Positions 31,699 to 42,338 of a stretch of 64,000 nucleotides of DNA are shown piece after piece (position 1 is the stretch's first letter; each line of letters begins with the position of its first letter). Where the stretch lies: NCBI RefSeq assembly GCF_009857885.1, contig NZ_WWER01000006.1, positions 62,001 to 126,000 of the forward strand, given 5' to 3'. Under the pieces are notes generated by a model. That model was not told the origin of the DNA. It saw nothing but the letters and a program-made list of their open reading frames with translations, and searched no databases. The position numbers and the translations under genes were made by a program. The DNA is from Pusillimonas sp. TS35. Its GTDB lineage: Bacteria; Pseudomonadota; Gammaproteobacteria; Burkholderiales; Burkholderiaceae_B.

Positions 31699-33957
31699 AT
31701 GTCGTTCGACGTGGAAATCCTGCGTGACCGTTGGGGAGTACCGCATGTCCGAGCCGGCAGTATGGAGGCCGTTTTTTACGGCAATGGCTATGTACATGCG
31801 CAAGACCGCCTGTGGCAGATGGATGCAGCGCGCAGGCGTGCGATAGGCCGTTATGCAGAGTGGGTAGGCGCCGCGGGTGTAGCGGGCGACGTCCTGGCGC
31901 GTCGGCTCGGAGTGATGCAGGCATCTCAGCGAGACTACGCTCGGCTGTCGCCGGAAACGTGCCGTATGCTCGACTGCTACACGCGCGGCGTCAATGATGC
32001 GATGGCTCAACTTGCATTGCCTGTGGAGTACGAGCTTCTGGAAGAAAAGCCAGAACCCTGGGAGCCCTGGCATTGCGTGGCCGTCATGCGTCAGCGTGGC
32101 CTGCTGATGGGTTCGCTTTGGTTCAAGCTGTGGCGCGCGGCGGCGCTGCGAACCATAGGACCGGATTGCATCTCTCTGCTGCGTTACGACGATGGCGGAC
32201 GCGAACGCTTCGTGGCGCCCCAGACCGACAGCGATGCTGCGCGCTGGGTAGCTGCATTGCGCGATCTTGGCCCCGCTGTCGAAGCCTTGCTGGCGGCCGG
32301 CGCGCCGCTCGATGCGACAATAGCGGGGTCGAACAATTGGGCGCTGGCGGGGGCGCGGACATACAGCGGTAAACCTCTGGTTGCGGGCGACCCTCATCGG
32401 GTGTTTGAAGTGCCAAGCATGTATGCGCAGCTTCATCTTAGCTGCGATGTGTTCGATGCCATCGGATTCTCGGTGCCCGGCGTGCCGGCGTTTCCGCATT
32501 TCTGCCATACAGAGCAAGTGGCTTGGTGTGTTACGCATGCCTTCGCGGATATACATGACCTGTATCTGGAACGTTTTGATACGGCAGACCCGATCCGTTA
32601 TGAAACCGAAGACGGGTGGCGGCAGGCTGAGTTGAGAACCGAGGCGGTTTATGTGCGAAACGCCCAAGAGGTAAGCGTCGATGTGGTGACGACGCGCCAC
32701 GGGCCGCTGATTGCAGAGCCTACAGCCTCAGGTTATGGCGTCGCTTTGCGCTCTGCGCAGCTCGACCCTGTAGATTTGTCGCTCGATTGCTTGTTGCCCA
32801 TGCTGCGGGCGCGGGATGTGAATGCGTTCAATGACGCATGTCGCCCATGGGGGGTGATAGACCACAGCGTGGTCTCGGCGGATACGAGCGGACATATCAG
32901 TGTCAATGTACGTGCCAAGGTGCCCGTGCGGGATCGGCTCAATGGCTGGCTTCCGGTGCCCGGTTGGACTGGTAGGCACGAGTGGCGAGGCTACATTCCA
33001 TGGGAAAGAATGCCGAGGGTGATTGACCCGGAAGATGGCAAGATCGTGACGGCCAACAACCGCATTTCGCCGGAAGAGAATGGCGACTATCTTTGCACCG
33101 ACTGTCATCCTTCGACGAGAGCGCGCCGGATCTCCGAACGATTGGATGCGCTTGGCTCGGCCACTGTTGATCATATGCAGGCTGTGCTTGGTGATGTGAG
33201 CAGCGCCAGGGCACGCGAGATTGCAGCCCAGATTGCGGCGACGCCTGTGTCTGGCGAGGCGGCGCGGAAGCTGCAGGACATGTTGTCCGGGTGGGATGGC
33301 TGTATGACGCCCGACGCGCTGGCTCCGAGCGTCTACTACTTGGTACGGCAGGCGATGACGCGCATTCTTGCCAGCCGCTCTGGTCTGGATCGTGCGCGGC
33401 ACGATCTATTTGCCGTAATGGCCGCGCCGGGTGTCATCCCTGTTAACCAGTTGTGGTGGACGCTGCCCGAGCTATTGCGCCGAAACGATACCAGCTTGCT
33501 GGGTGGCGCGACATGGCAGGATGTGATTGGTGAGGCGCTGGCTGATGTCGCCCAACACAAACAGCCGCTGAAACCCTGGGGGGTGTTACATCGCCCGATT
33601 TTTGCGCATCCGTTGGCCGGGGCACATCCTGAATGGCAAGAGCGGTTGGCGCTCCATTCCCATGAGGTTGCGGGCGATGGCGATTGCGTGAATGCCAACG
33701 GCGCGTATCCGTCGGGCGGGCCCAGTGCGAGCTACGGGCCGGTGGCACGATATGTTTTCGATACAGGCGATTGGGACAACAGTCGCTGGGTTGTCTTCCA
33801 TGGCTCGTCGGGTATGCCCGCAAGCCCACATTACAACGATCAGAACGAAGCGTGGGCGCGGTGCGAGCTTGTGCCTGCGCCTTTTACACGGGCCGCAGTC
33901 GATGCCGCCGCCATTGCGCGAAGTGTGTTGCAGGTGCGGGATATTAAAAAGAACTGA
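31699..33957 (+). CDS. Penicillin acylase-family Ntn hydrolase, cytosolic
   Basis: A 752-residue amide hydrolase precursor. The self-cleavage site and N-terminal nucleophile is Ser211 in IAGSNNWALAG; the conserved FPHFCHTEQVAWCVTHAFAD segment and the later NNRISPEE asparagine pair also fit. Mature chains would be about 210 and 541 residues. Unlike classic periplasmic acylases, no signal peptide is seen, so it likely works in the cytosol on a compound brought in by the ABC system behind it. GGGAGGG precedes ATG 31699. Possible substrates are N-acyl amino acids, acyl-homoserine lactones or other amides. Confidence 0.92.
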   Translation: MSFDVEILRDRWGVPHVRAGSMEAVFYGNGYVHAQDRLWQMDAARRRAIGRYAEWVGAAGVAGDVLARRLGVMQASQRDYARLSPETCRMLDCYTRGVNDAMAQLALPVEYELLEEKPEPWEPWHCVAVMRQRGLLMGSLWFKLWRAAALRTIGPDCISLLRYDDGGRERFVAPQTDSDAARWVAALRDLGPAVEALLAAGAPLDATIAGSNNWALAGARTYSGKPLVAGDPHRVFEVPSMYAQLHLSCDVFDAIGFSVPGVPAFPHFCHTEQVAWCVTHAFADIHDLYLERFDTADPIRYETEDGWRQAELRTEAVYVRNAQEVSVDVVTTRHGPLIAEPTASGYGVALRSAQLDPVDLSLDCLLPMLRARDVNAFNDACRPWGVIDHSVVSADTSGHISVNVRAKVPVRDRLNGWLPVPGWTGRHEWRGYIPWERMPRVIDPEDGKIVTANNRISPEENGDYLCTDCHPSTRARRISERLDALGSATVDHMQAVLGDVSSARAREIAAQIAATPVSGEAARKLQDMLSGWDGCMTPDALAPSVYYLVRQAMTRILASRSGLDRARHDLFAVMAAPGVIPVNQLWWTLPELLRRNDTSLLGGATWQDVIGEALADVAQHKQPLKPWGVLHRPIFAHPLAGAHPEWQERLALHSHEVAGDGDCVNANGAYPSGGPSASYGPVARYVFDTGDWDNSRWVVFHGSSGMPASPHYNDQNEAWARCELVPAPFTRAAVDAAAIARSVLQVRDIKKN

Positions 33958-34024
33958 TCGTCAGCTGTCTACCAGCGCGTTGGCGCCGCGATAGCGCATG
34001 ATGTCCATTCGAGAGGAAGAAAAG

Positions 34025-35593
34025 ATGAAAATGCATAGAGAGCAAAGAACCCTGGGCATGACGGCTGTTCTGTCTATGACCGCATTGGTTGCTGCATTAT
34101 CCGCCGGCTCGGTGCTTGCGCAAGAAACGCCCAAACGCGGAGGCACTCTGGTTTACGCCAGCCTTTCGGGCCCGGGTACGCTCGATCCGCAGATGGCCGC
34201 GAGCATGGTGGATCTGGAAGTGATCCACCATCTGTTCGAAGGCTTGGTGGGCATGGACGGCAAGTATGGCACGCAGCCTATGCTTGCCAAGAATGTCGCG
34301 GTCAGCGAGGACGGCAAAACCTATACATTCGTGCTGCGAGAGGGCGTCAAGTTTCACAACGGTAAGGTCATGACCTCCGAGGATGTGAAGGCGACGTTCG
34401 AGCGGTATGCGCGCATCAGCCCCAACAAGGCGGCGTTGAAGGATGTGGTGGCATACGAAACGCCGGATGCCAATACGTTCATCATCAGGCTGCGCGAGAT
34501 CAATGCGGCGTTCCTGGATGTGTTGAAGACGCCGGTTTATCCGTTCGTGATTCTGCCGGCGGATCAGCGTGAGAAGGCGCCCCGCGATATCGATGTCGTC
34601 GGCACGGGCCCCTTCATGTTGAGCGAATGGCGTAAAGACAGCCATCTGATCATCAAGCGTTTTGACGGCTACGTGGCGGATGAAAAGTCCAGTGGGCCCG
34701 ATGGCTTTACCGGCAAGCGAACGGTATACGTCGATGCGGTGCGCTTCAATTTTGTCCCTGAAGCGAACGCGCGCTTGGCTGCGATGCAGACGGGTGAGGC
34801 GGCTTTCACCGCATCGATTCCACCCGAGCTCACAAGACGCATCGCGGGGCAGAAACACCTTGAAAAGGTCACGATCTACCCCTATTGCCAGCAGTATCTG
34901 ATCGTGCATTCACAACAGCCGCCAACGGACAATACGTTGGTGCGGCAGGCAATACGCACGGCGGTTGATGTGGACGACATCATGAAAGTTGTGGGAGAGG
35001 CGCGCAAGAATCATTCCATGGTGTATCCGGAAGGCGCCTACTATGGCGGGGATATCACGGCAGGGCGATACGACCAACACGATCCGAAGAGGGCACGGGA
35101 GCTGCTGGCGACGGCAGGCTACACGGACCAGCCCATTGTGCTGCAGACAAACAGTAATTATGACTACATGCGCAATGCCATACTGGTGCTGTCCGAGCAG
35201 CTCAAGGCGGCCGGCATGAACGTCAAGATTGACGTCACAGACTGGACCACTAATGCATCGAATATGCAGACGGGAAAAGGAAACTGGAACGTCTCGACCA
35301 CCAGTTTCTGTTCGAATCCAATTCTGGGCCCACAGCAGTGGCAGGGGATGATCTACAACTTCCCGCACGTCAAGAACGACACCGTGCTGGACGATTCCTA
35401 TAAGAAGTTCTATTCGTCTCCCAAGCTGGAAGATCGCAAGGACGCCTGGCTGACCATCGAGCAACGCGTGTTGGACGAGGCGTACATGATCAAAGTGGCG
35501 GATCGCGGAAATGTACAGGTCGTCAATACACGCAAGGTTGGCGGGTTCACGCCCTACTACATGAACCATTTCTGGAATGTGTGGTTGCGGTAG
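34025..35593 (+). CDS. Family 5 extracellular solute-binding protein (peptide/amide ABC importer)
   Basis: A 522-residue periplasmic receptor of the DppA/OppA type. A Sec signal peptide ends near LAQ-ETPK. GGTLVYASLSGPGTLDPQ, the LVGMDG-YGTQPMLAKN, FVLREGVKFHNGKVMTSEDV and FTPYYMNHFWNVWL segments are typical. ATG 34025 is preferred, since GAGAGGAAG precedes it and the ATGs at 33998 lie in front of that site. It follows the acylase by 67 bases and starts the importer gene set. Confidence 0.93.
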   Translation: MKMHREQRTLGMTAVLSMTALVAALSAGSVLAQETPKRGGTLVYASLSGPGTLDPQMAASMVDLEVIHHLFEGLVGMDGKYGTQPMLAKNVAVSEDGKTYTFVLREGVKFHNGKVMTSEDVKATFERYARISPNKAALKDVVAYETPDANTFIIRLREINAAFLDVLKTPVYPFVILPADQREKAPRDIDVVGTGPFMLSEWRKDSHLIIKRFDGYVADEKSSGPDGFTGKRTVYVDAVRFNFVPEANARLAAMQTGEAAFTASIPPELTRRIAGQKHLEKVTIYPYCQQYLIVHSQQPPTDNTLVRQAIRTAVDVDDIMKVVGEARKNHSMVYPEGAYYGGDITAGRYDQHDPKRARELLATAGYTDQPIVLQTNSNYDYMRNAILVLSEQLKAAGMNVKIDVTDWTTNASNMQTGKGNWNVSTTSFCSNPILGPQQWQGMIYNFPHVKNDTVLDDSYKKFYSSPKLEDRKDAWLTIEQRVLDEAYMIKVADRGNVQVVNTRKVGGFTPYYMNHFWNVWLR

Positions 35594-35610
35594 AGCCGTG
35601 TTGATGCGTC

Positions 35611-36552
35611 ATGAATAAATTCATTTTCCGTTTTGCGCAAGCGCTGCCTGTCATGCTGATCGTGGCGGTGCTGACCTTCTTCTTGATGCACTTGCTTCCG
35701 GGCGATCCCGCAGTGATTATTGCGGGTGACCAGGCCAGCCCCGAGGCAATCGAGGAAGTGCGCCGTGCGCTTGGCCTGCACAAGCCGGTGGCCGAACAGC
35801 TCTGGCTGTGGATGGTTCATTTGTTTCAAGGCAACTTCGGCGATTCGCTGATTCTGCATCAGCCTGTATTGGAGGCGGTCGTGGAGCGCTTGCCAGTGAC
35901 GTTATCGCTGGCGGCTGTTGCGTTCGTAATTACCGTCCCGATAGGTATTGGGCTGGGCATGATTGCCGCATACTGGCGCGACTCCTGGTTTGATTCCGCA
36001 GTCATGGGGTTCGCGCTGCTTGGGGTCTCTGTTCCCAACTTCTGGATCGCGACGTTGTCCGTCATTCTGTTCAGCGTGAATCTGGGCTGGCTGCCGTCGG
36101 CGGGCTATGTCCCGCTGTCGGACGGGTTCTGGCAGTGGCTTGCTGCGTTGGTTCAGCCGGCTATGGTGCTGGCTTTGTTTCAGATCGGCTATCTGGCCCG
36201 CATGACACGTTCCGAGATGCTTGAAATCCTGGATCAGGATTTCGTACGTACGGCCCGCGCTAAAGGCGTATCGGAGTTCAAGACGGTCGGCAAGCACGCA
36301 TTTCGCAATACGCTGGTTTCGGTGGTTACGGTAAGTGGGTACATCTTGAGTCTGATGGTAGGCGGCTCTGTCGTGGTGGAGCAGGTGTTTGCCCTGCCGG
36401 GCATTGGTCGGCTATTGGTTCAGGCGATTCTGGCACGTGATTATCCAACCGTGCAGGGCACTATGTTGCTGCTGGGATTTGCCTTCGTCCTGATCAACGT
36501 CATGATCGACATTCTTTACACCTATATCGATCCCAGGGTGCGCTATGACTGA
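35611..36552 (+). CDS. Peptide-type ABC permease, DppB subunit
   Basis: A 313-residue inner-membrane protein with six hydrophobic segments. The family pattern [16 protein letters not shown] near residues 23-38 and the coupling loop ARTKGVSE-like [19 protein letters not shown] are clear. It overlaps the next permease by eight bases. With DppC it forms the channel of an importer for peptides or peptide-like amides. Confidence 0.95.
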   Translation: MNKFIFRFAQALPVMLIVAVLTFFLMHLLPGDPAVIIAGDQASPEAIEEVRRALGLHKPVAEQLWLWMVHLFQGNFGDSLILHQPVLEAVVERLPVTLSLAAVAFVITVPIGIGLGMIAAYWRDSWFDSAVMGFALLGVSVPNFWIATLSVILFSVNLGWLPSAGYVPLSDGFWQWLAALVQPAMVLALFQIGYLARMTRSEMLEILDQDFVRTARAKGVSEFKTVGKHAFRNTLVSVVTVSGYILSLMVGGSVVVEQVFALPGIGRLLVQAILARDYPTVQGTMLLLGFAFVLINVMIDILYTYIDPRVRYD

Positions 36553-37438
36553 GATGGTTGCCGAGTTGAAAGCCGCTGCAACGGTGCCGCCGCGTTCCGC
36601 AAGATCTGTTGTGGTGCGCAGGCTTTGGCGGCATCGTTCCTTTCGTGTCGGCGCGCTTATTTTTATGCTGATCGCGGCCAGCGCGTTACTGGCGCCATTC
36701 ATTACCTCGGGTGATCCGATGGCCATGAAGATGGCGGATCGCTTCCATGCTCCCTCGTGGGAGTATCCCTTCGGAGCGGACATGTATGGCCGAGACGTGT
36801 TCACCCGGGTTCTATATGGCGCGCGGATGTCGCTGTGGATAGGGCTTTCGGTGTCGGTGTTGGCAGCGATCGGAGGGGCGTTGATCGGGATGGTCGCGGG
36901 CTATTTTTCGCGGCTGGATTCATTATTGATGCGCGTCATGGATGCTCTGCTGGCATTTCCCGCTATTCTGCTGGCAATAGGCATCAATGCGGTATTGGGG
37001 CCGCAGATTCATAGCGTGATCATCGCGCTGGCAAGCGCATATGTTCCGCGTACCGCCCGTATTGTGCGTGCGTCGGTGCTGGTGATTCGGCGCATGGATT
37101 ATGTGGATGCCGCCCGTATCAGCGGTGCTGGTGCGTGGCGGATCATCTCCCGGCACATCTTTCCAAACACATTGGCGCCGCTCCTGGTGACACTGACGTT
37201 TATTTTCGCTTACGCGATACTGGCCGAGGCAACCTTGAGCTTTCTAGGCATAGGCCCCCCACCGCCTTTCCCCAGTTGGGGAAACATTATTTCGGAGGGA
37301 CGGGATTATGCCATCGAGGCATGGTGGATCATGTTGTTTCCCGGGTTAGCCATCAGCCTTGCCGCATTTGGCATCAATCTATTGGGCGACGGCTTGCGCG
37401 ACGTGCTGGATCCGCGGCTCAAAGTGGAGGGGGGTTGA
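36545..37438 (+). CDS. Peptide-type ABC permease, DppC subunit
   Basis: A 297-residue permease. The N-terminal cytoplasmic tail and first helix, then [20 protein letters not shown] and [20 protein letters not shown], are DppC hallmarks; the coupling loop is [20 protein letters not shown]. Its stop overlaps the start of the first ATPase (TGATG). Confidence 0.95.
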   Translation: MTEMVAELKAAATVPPRSARSVVVRRLWRHRSFRVGALIFMLIAASALLAPFITSGDPMAMKMADRFHAPSWEYPFGADMYGRDVFTRVLYGARMSLWIGLSVSVLAAIGGALIGMVAGYFSRLDSLLMRVMDALLAFPAILLAIGINAVLGPQIHSVIIALASAYVPRTARIVRASVLVIRRMDYVDAARISGAGAWRIISRHIFPNTLAPLLVTLTFIFAYAILAEATLSFLGIGPPPPFPSWGNIISEGRDYAIEAWWIMLFPGLAISLAAFGINLLGDGLRDVLDPRLKVEGG

Positions 37439-38427
37439 TGGAGACGCCATTGCTGGAGGTCGTAGGCCTGAATGTCGATTTTCGAGGAGACTCGGGCTGG
37501 ACGCGTGCCGTAAGCGATGTCAGTTTCTCATTGGGGCGCCATCGTTCATTGGGGCTGGTGGGTGAATCGGGCAGCGGCAAGAGTGTGTGCGCCCTGTCCA
37601 TCTTGCGGCTGCACCATAAACGCATGGCGCGTATGCCGGGCGCCGAAATCCGCTTCGAAGGCCGCGATCTGCTCGCCATGCCTGAGCGCGAGCTTCGCCA
37701 GGTGAGGGGTGCGGAGATCGCTATGATCTTCCAGGATCCCATGACTTCCTTGAATCCAGTGCTGACCATCGCGGATCAGATTGGCGAAACCCTGCGTATA
37801 CATCAAGGGCTGGGCGGTGCGGCCGCGCGACGTCGGGCGGAGGCGCTGCTGGATATGGTTCGCATACCGGATGCCCGGCGCAGGCTGGATGAGTATCCGC
37901 ACCGTTTGTCGGGCGGGATGCGGCAGCGCGTCATGATCGCCATGGCAATCGCATGCAGGCCAAAGTTGTTGATTGCCGACGAACCGACAACCGCATTGGA
38001 TGTCACCATACAAGCGCAGATTATGCAGTTGCTGCGGGAGCTCCAGGAAGAGATAGGCATGTCGGTCATACTTATTTCGCACGATCTTGGGCTGGTTGCC
38101 GAGTTCGCAGAGCGTGTGGTCGTGATGTATGCCGGACAGGTGGTTGAGCAGGCGGATGCAAGGGCGCTGTTCGATCTGCCCATGCATCCTTATACCGAAG
38201 GCCTGCTCAAAGCTATTCCAGATCTGGAGAATGAGCGCGAGCGTTTGCTGGCTATTCCAGGGAGTATTCCCGCGCCGGGAGCGTGGCCGAACGGGTGCCG
38301 TTTCGGTGCGCGCTGCGCATTTGTGCAGCCCGCCTGTATCGCGCAAGCGGTCCCTATTGTTTCCATGCCAGAGGGCAGGGCACTGCGTTGCCCGCCACGT
38401 CAACGCATGTTGGAGGCAGTATGCTGA
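37438..38427 (+). CDS. Peptide-type ABC ATPase, DppD subunit
   Basis: A 329-residue ATPase. Walker [16 protein letters not shown], signature [17 protein letters not shown], Walker [15 protein letters not shown] and the C-terminal oligopeptide-transport domain with cysteines ([14 protein letters not shown]) that can hold an iron-sulfur site are present. I use ATG 37438, which overlaps the preceding stop; the longer frame runs back through dppC and is not used. Confidence 0.95.
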   Translation: METPLLEVVGLNVDFRGDSGWTRAVSDVSFSLGRHRSLGLVGESGSGKSVCALSILRLHHKRMARMPGAEIRFEGRDLLAMPERELRQVRGAEIAMIFQDPMTSLNPVLTIADQIGETLRIHQGLGGAAARRRAEALLDMVRIPDARRRLDEYPHRLSGGMRQRVMIAMAIACRPKLLIADEPTTALDVTIQAQIMQLLRELQEEIGMSVILISHDLGLVAEFAERVVVMYAGQVVEQADARALFDLPMHPYTEGLLKAIPDLENERERLLAIPGSIPAPGAWPNGCRFGARCAFVQPACIAQAVPIVSMPEGRALRCPPRQRMLEAVC

Positions 38428-39398
38428 ATGCGCCGATTGTGGAGGTTTCCAGGCTGACGCGAGATTTCGAGCTTGCCCGCCGCAAAGGTGAGGCCACGCT
38501 GCGAGCGGTGAATGATGTCAGCTTCGATATCAAGCCTGGAGAAACGGTGGGGCTGGTGGGCGAGTCCGGTTCGGGAAAATCGACAATAGGCCGGATGGTG
38601 ATCGGTTTGCTGCCGCCCTCCGCAGGTGAAATTCGTCTGTTCGGGCAGGCGATCACCGGGCCTGATGGGCGTGAAAATCTCGCGACAGTCCGAAAACGTG
38701 TGCAGTTCGTATTCCAGGATCCGTATTCCTCATTGAATCCGCGTATGCGTGTCGGTGATGCTGTTGCTGAGCCATTGGATATTGCGGGAGGCATTTCACG
38801 CAGCGCGCGTCGGGAGCGTGTGGCGGAATTGTTCGAGATGGTGGGGCTGCCATCCGCGTTTATCTCTCGTTTTCCGCATGAATTTTCAGGCGGGCAGCGG
38901 CAGCGTGTAGTGATTGCGCGCGCCTTGGCGCTGAATCCGAGTTTTGTGGTTTGCGACGAGGCGGTTTCCTCCTTGGATGTTTCCATGCAGGCGCAAATTG
39001 TGAATCTCCTGATGGATCTTCAACAGGCCCTGGGCGTGAGCTATCTGTTCATTGCCCATGACCTTGCAGTGGTCAAGACGATATCGCACCGCGTTGCAGT
39101 GCTTTACGCGGGAGAGGTCGTAGAGTTTGGTGAAAAACGTCGTATTTATTCGTCGCCGCGCCATCCCTATACCGAAGCGCTGCTTCACGCAGTGCCGCGG
39201 CCTGTGGTGGGTCGCCAGCGGCCCGTCCCCATAAAAGGCGAGTTGCTGAGTGCACTGAACCGGCCGGTCGGGTGTAGCCTGAGTCCGCGATGCCCGCGCG
39301 TCATGGAACGCTGCTATCGGGAGAAGCCACTGCTGCGTGAGGTGGAGCAAGGCTGGCATGTGGCCTGTCATTTACATGATCAAGGGGTGTCCGCATGA
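38421..39398 (+). CDS. Peptide-type ABC ATPase, DppF subunit
   Basis: A 325-residue ATPase. Walker [18 protein letters not shown], signature FSGGQRQRVVIARALA, Walker B FVVCDEAVSSLDVSMQ and the C-terminal cysteine segment (CSLSPRCPRVMERC) are intact. Its ATG overlaps the DppD stop by seven bases. The completed set of receptor, two permeases and two ATPases makes a full importer. Confidence 0.95.
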   Translation: MLNAPIVEVSRLTRDFELARRKGEATLRAVNDVSFDIKPGETVGLVGESGSGKSTIGRMVIGLLPPSAGEIRLFGQAITGPDGRENLATVRKRVQFVFQDPYSSLNPRMRVGDAVAEPLDIAGGISRSARRERVAELFEMVGLPSAFISRFPHEFSGGQRQRVVIARALALNPSFVVCDEAVSSLDVSMQAQIVNLLMDLQQALGVSYLFIAHDLAVVKTISHRVAVLYAGEVVEFGEKRRIYSSPRHPYTEALLHAVPRPVVGRQRPVPIKGELLSALNRPVGCSLSPRCPRVMERCYREKPLLREVEQGWHVACHLHDQGVSA

Positions 39399-41080
39399 TT
39401 GATGAAATTCCTGATTCTCGCCCCGAATTTGGCACCATCAATCAGCGCCCGCGACAGACTGGTGTCATGCATCCGGATGATGGCTGGCATTTGTCTCATT
39501 GGTATGAGGCGCCGCGCGAGAATGCTTCCTTGCCTGAGGTCTATGTATATACGGACGAGATCTCGTACGAGGCAGGTGAGGAAGTATGTTTTCATGCGTC
39601 GAGCAACGCATCCTCGTGGACACTTGAGATCTGGCTGGACGGCGCCGATCCTGTACGTGTCCATAAAGCCGGCGCCATTGCGGGTGTTTTCTCACCCATG
39701 CCAGAACGCGCCTATCGCGAGGGCTGCGGTTGGCCGGTGGCCTACCGATGGCGCATCCCTGATGATGCGAGATCCGGTTTTTATCGGGTTGCTTCCTGGT
39801 GCGAGCGAGAGGACGGATCGCGCTTTCTACAGCACCACTTTTTCGTCGTGCGCCCGCAGTCGGGCGTCGCCCAGCAGCACGGCAGGTTTCTACTTCTGCT
39901 GTGTACCGCCACATGGATGGCCTATAACGACTGGGGAGGCGCCAATGCATACGACGGCATTGATGGACCGCAAGCAAACCAGTTCTCGCCCGTGCTGAGC
40001 TATCAGCGTCCCTGGACGCGAGGGCTGGTGTGGCTGCCGCCGGGGGCGCCTCGCCTCTGCGACCCGCTTCCTCGGGCACCCTGGGAAGCGCCCAGGTACC
40101 CGACCAAGGAGTGGGCCTATACCAATGGCTTTGCACAGTATTTCGCGTCCGCGGGTTGGGCGCAGTTCGAGCGGCATTTCGTCGTGTGGGCGCAGCGTGC
40201 GGGCTATGATTTCGACATCATGACGCAGACTGATCTGCATTATCGTCCCGAGCTGCTTGATGCTTATGGGACAGTGGTTATTGCGGGCCACGATGAATAC
40301 TGGACGCGAGACATGCGGCTGAGCATCGAGCGTTTCGTCGAGCAAGGTGGCCATGTCGCACGTTTTGCGGGTAATTTTCTATGGCAGATCCGCATGGAAG
40401 AGCAGGGTCGGCGACAGGTCTGCTACAAGGCGCGTGCGCGGCAGGAAGATCCGGTTGCAGGTGGGCCGGACAAGGCGTTATTGACGGGTGCCTGGGAATC
40501 GTTGGCGGTCGGCTGGCCGGGCGCGACCACGTTCGGGGTGAATGGCATGCGGGGTGTCTACTCGTCCTGGGGCGGGTTTGCACCGCGTGCAAGCAGAGGC
40601 TTTACGGTTTATCGGCCGCGGCACTGGGCGTTTCAGGGGCTGGATGTGCACTATGGCGACGTCATGGGTGCCCAAGCGGGTATATTCGCCTACGAGGTCG
40701 ATGGGCTGGAATACACCTTCCGTCATGGTCTTCCATTTCCCACGCACGAAGATGGTGCCCCCGAAAGTGTGGAAATCCTCGCCATGTCTCCTGCTCTGTA
40801 TGCCGAAGAGATGCACGACGGCGAGGGGTTTCGCTACTACTTGAAAGACAGTGGCCTGGCGCGCAAGGCGGAAGCCTTGAGTGGAGACAGTAGCGCTGAA
40901 GCCATCGCGCGACATCAATACGGATCCGGCATGATCGTTTCAATGGTGCGCGGCCAGGGCGAAGTGTTTACGGCAGGCAGCTGTGAATGGGTGATGGGCC
41001 TCGTCAAAGGTTGTTACTACACAGAGGGTGTAACGCGCAACGTGTTGGATCGATTCCTCGGAGCCAGCACGCGTCCGTAG
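39395..41080 (+). CDS. N,N-dimethylformamidase large-subunit-like protein
   Basis: A 561-residue protein resembling the C-terminal part of the N,N-dimethylformamidase large subunit, an iron amidohydrolase. GHDEYWT (298-304) carries a His-Asp-Glu triplet like the catalytic H519/E521 pair I recall for the Paracoccus enzyme, and ATWMAYNDWGGANAY (172-186) offers conserved tyrosines for a two-Tyr, one-carboxylate iron site. An Ig-like N-terminal domain precedes it (VYTDEISYEAGEEVCFHAS). The protein is shorter than the roughly 760-residue enzyme and no small-subunit gene is present. The start overlaps the ATPase stop by four bases. I infer cleavage of a small amide; substrate unknown. Confidence 0.82.
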   Translation: MIDEIPDSRPEFGTINQRPRQTGVMHPDDGWHLSHWYEAPRENASLPEVYVYTDEISYEAGEEVCFHASSNASSWTLEIWLDGADPVRVHKAGAIAGVFSPMPERAYREGCGWPVAYRWRIPDDARSGFYRVASWCEREDGSRFLQHHFFVVRPQSGVAQQHGRFLLLLCTATWMAYNDWGGANAYDGIDGPQANQFSPVLSYQRPWTRGLVWLPPGAPRLCDPLPRAPWEAPRYPTKEWAYTNGFAQYFASAGWAQFERHFVVWAQRAGYDFDIMTQTDLHYRPELLDAYGTVVIAGHDEYWTRDMRLSIERFVEQGGHVARFAGNFLWQIRMEEQGRRQVCYKARARQEDPVAGGPDKALLTGAWESLAVGWPGATTFGVNGMRGVYSSWGGFAPRASRGFTVYRPRHWAFQGLDVHYGDVMGAQAGIFAYEVDGLEYTFRHGLPFPTHEDGAPESVEILAMSPALYAEEMHDGEGFRYYLKDSGLARKAEALSGDSSAEAIARHQYGSGMIVSMVRGQGEVFTAGSCEWVMGLVKGCYYTEGVTRNVLDRFLGASTRP

Positions 41081-41126
41081 GCGTAGGCACTGCACAAGGG
41101 TGGCCGCTCACCCTTAACGTGTGTGC

Positions 41127-42338
41127 TTACTGCGCATTCGAATCGCTGACAGCCCCATTACCTATCAATGCTTTAATTTCTTTCTCTCCATACCCCAGCT
41201 TCCGCAAAGTCTCCGCACTATGCTGGCCCAGTAATGGCGCTGGCCGTGGCGTGGCGGCGGGCGGTGTGTCGGCGTTACCGAATTTCACTAGCCGCGCCAC
41301 GCCGTGGTAAGGGCCTGCTGTTGGGTGTTCGAAGCGGGCAATGAAGCCTTGCTGTTTGACTTGAGCATCGTCGAACATGTCTTCGACGCGGCGTACTGCG
41401 GAGCAGGGTACCTGTGTGCCGAACAAGGTTTCCCATTCGCTTGCGGTTCTGGCCCGCAGGGCAGCGCGAAGGATCGGGACGATTTCGTCGGCGCGCTCCG
41501 CTCGTTTGCGCACGCTGTCATAGCGCGCGTCGTTGGCCAGTTCGGGCAGGCCGGCCAACGTGCACAGTGACTGCCAGAAGTGGGGTGTATTGGCAGAGAG
41601 ATAGAGATGCCCCTGTTTGGTGGGATGGATGCCGGTGATCCCGCCCGAACGCATATCGCGGTTCACGTCGGGGGGCTCGCCATCGGCGTAGACAAGGCGG
41701 GCCGATTGCATGGCGAGGGCGCTGCCGAGCAGCGAAACGTGAATCTCCTGGCCTGTCCCGGTGTGCTCTCGCTGGTAGAGCGCCGCGCTGACACTTGCGC
41801 TGAGCATGGAGGCGGCATAGTAGTCGACGGCCGAGCCGTAGACGATCTCAGGGGCCTCGGGCGTGCCTTGCGAGGCGCAGATGCCGGTGCGCGCCTGCAG
41901 TACTTGATCGTAGCCAGCCATATCGGCCAAAGGGCCAGTGGCGCCATAGCCGGTGACAGCGCAATAGATCAGCCTGGGATTGATGGTGCGCAGTGTTGGA
42001 TAGTCTATACGCAGCCGCGGGGGTACGCTGGGCCGGAAGTTGTGTACCAGGATATCGGCCTGCGCGACAAGCTTCACCAGCACTGCATAGCCGTCGGGGT
42101 GTTTCAGGTCCAGGCACAGCCCGGTTTTGCCACGATTAACGCCCAGGAAGGCACGGCTTTCCGAAGGCAGGGTGGATGGGTAGCGGCGCAGGTTGTCGCC
42201 ATCGGGCGGCTCGATCTTGATGACGTCAGCCCCCATGTCGGCCAGCAGCGCACATCCGTAGGGGCCGGCGATGTAGGCGCTGAGATCAAGCACTTTGATG
42301 CCCGAAAGCGGGGCTGGATGGGAGGTGTTCTGCTGCAT
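41127..42338 (-). CDS. Family III CoA transferase (CaiB/BaiF)
   Basis: A 403-residue CoA transferase. IKVLDLSAYIAGPYGCALLA and MGADVIKIEPPDGDN are the standard N-terminal motifs; Asp172 in SAVDYYAAS is the expected nucleophile. It converges on the formamidase-like gene and is followed upstream by a Bug receptor and a CitE-like lyase on the same strand, which together suggest acyl-CoA formation and cleavage of an imported carboxylate. It is only a distant relative of the 1972-3207 protein by my reading. Confidence 0.93.
   Translation of the reverse strand: MQQNTSHPAPLSGIKVLDLSAYIAGPYGCALLADMGADVIKIEPPDGDNLRRYPSTLPSESRAFLGVNRGKTGLCLDLKHPDGYAVLVKLVAQADILVHNFRPSVPPRLRIDYPTLRTINPRLIYCAVTGYGATGPLADMAGYDQVLQARTGICASQGTPEAPEIVYGSAVDYYAASMLSASVSAALYQREHTGTGQEIHVSLLGSALAMQSARLVYADGEPPDVNRDMRSGGITGIHPTKQGHLYLSANTPHFWQSLCTLAGLPELANDARYDSVRKRAERADEIVPILRAALRARTASEWETLFGTQVPCSAVRRVEDMFDDAQVKQQGFIARFEHPTAGPYHGVARLVKFGNADTPPAATPRPAPLLGQHSAETLRKLGYGEKEIKALIGNGAVSDSNAQ

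Noticed and set aside
31537-32700. Minus-strand open frame over the acylase start
   Set aside because: Antisense to the acylase with intact Ser211; rich in Arg and His, no motifs.
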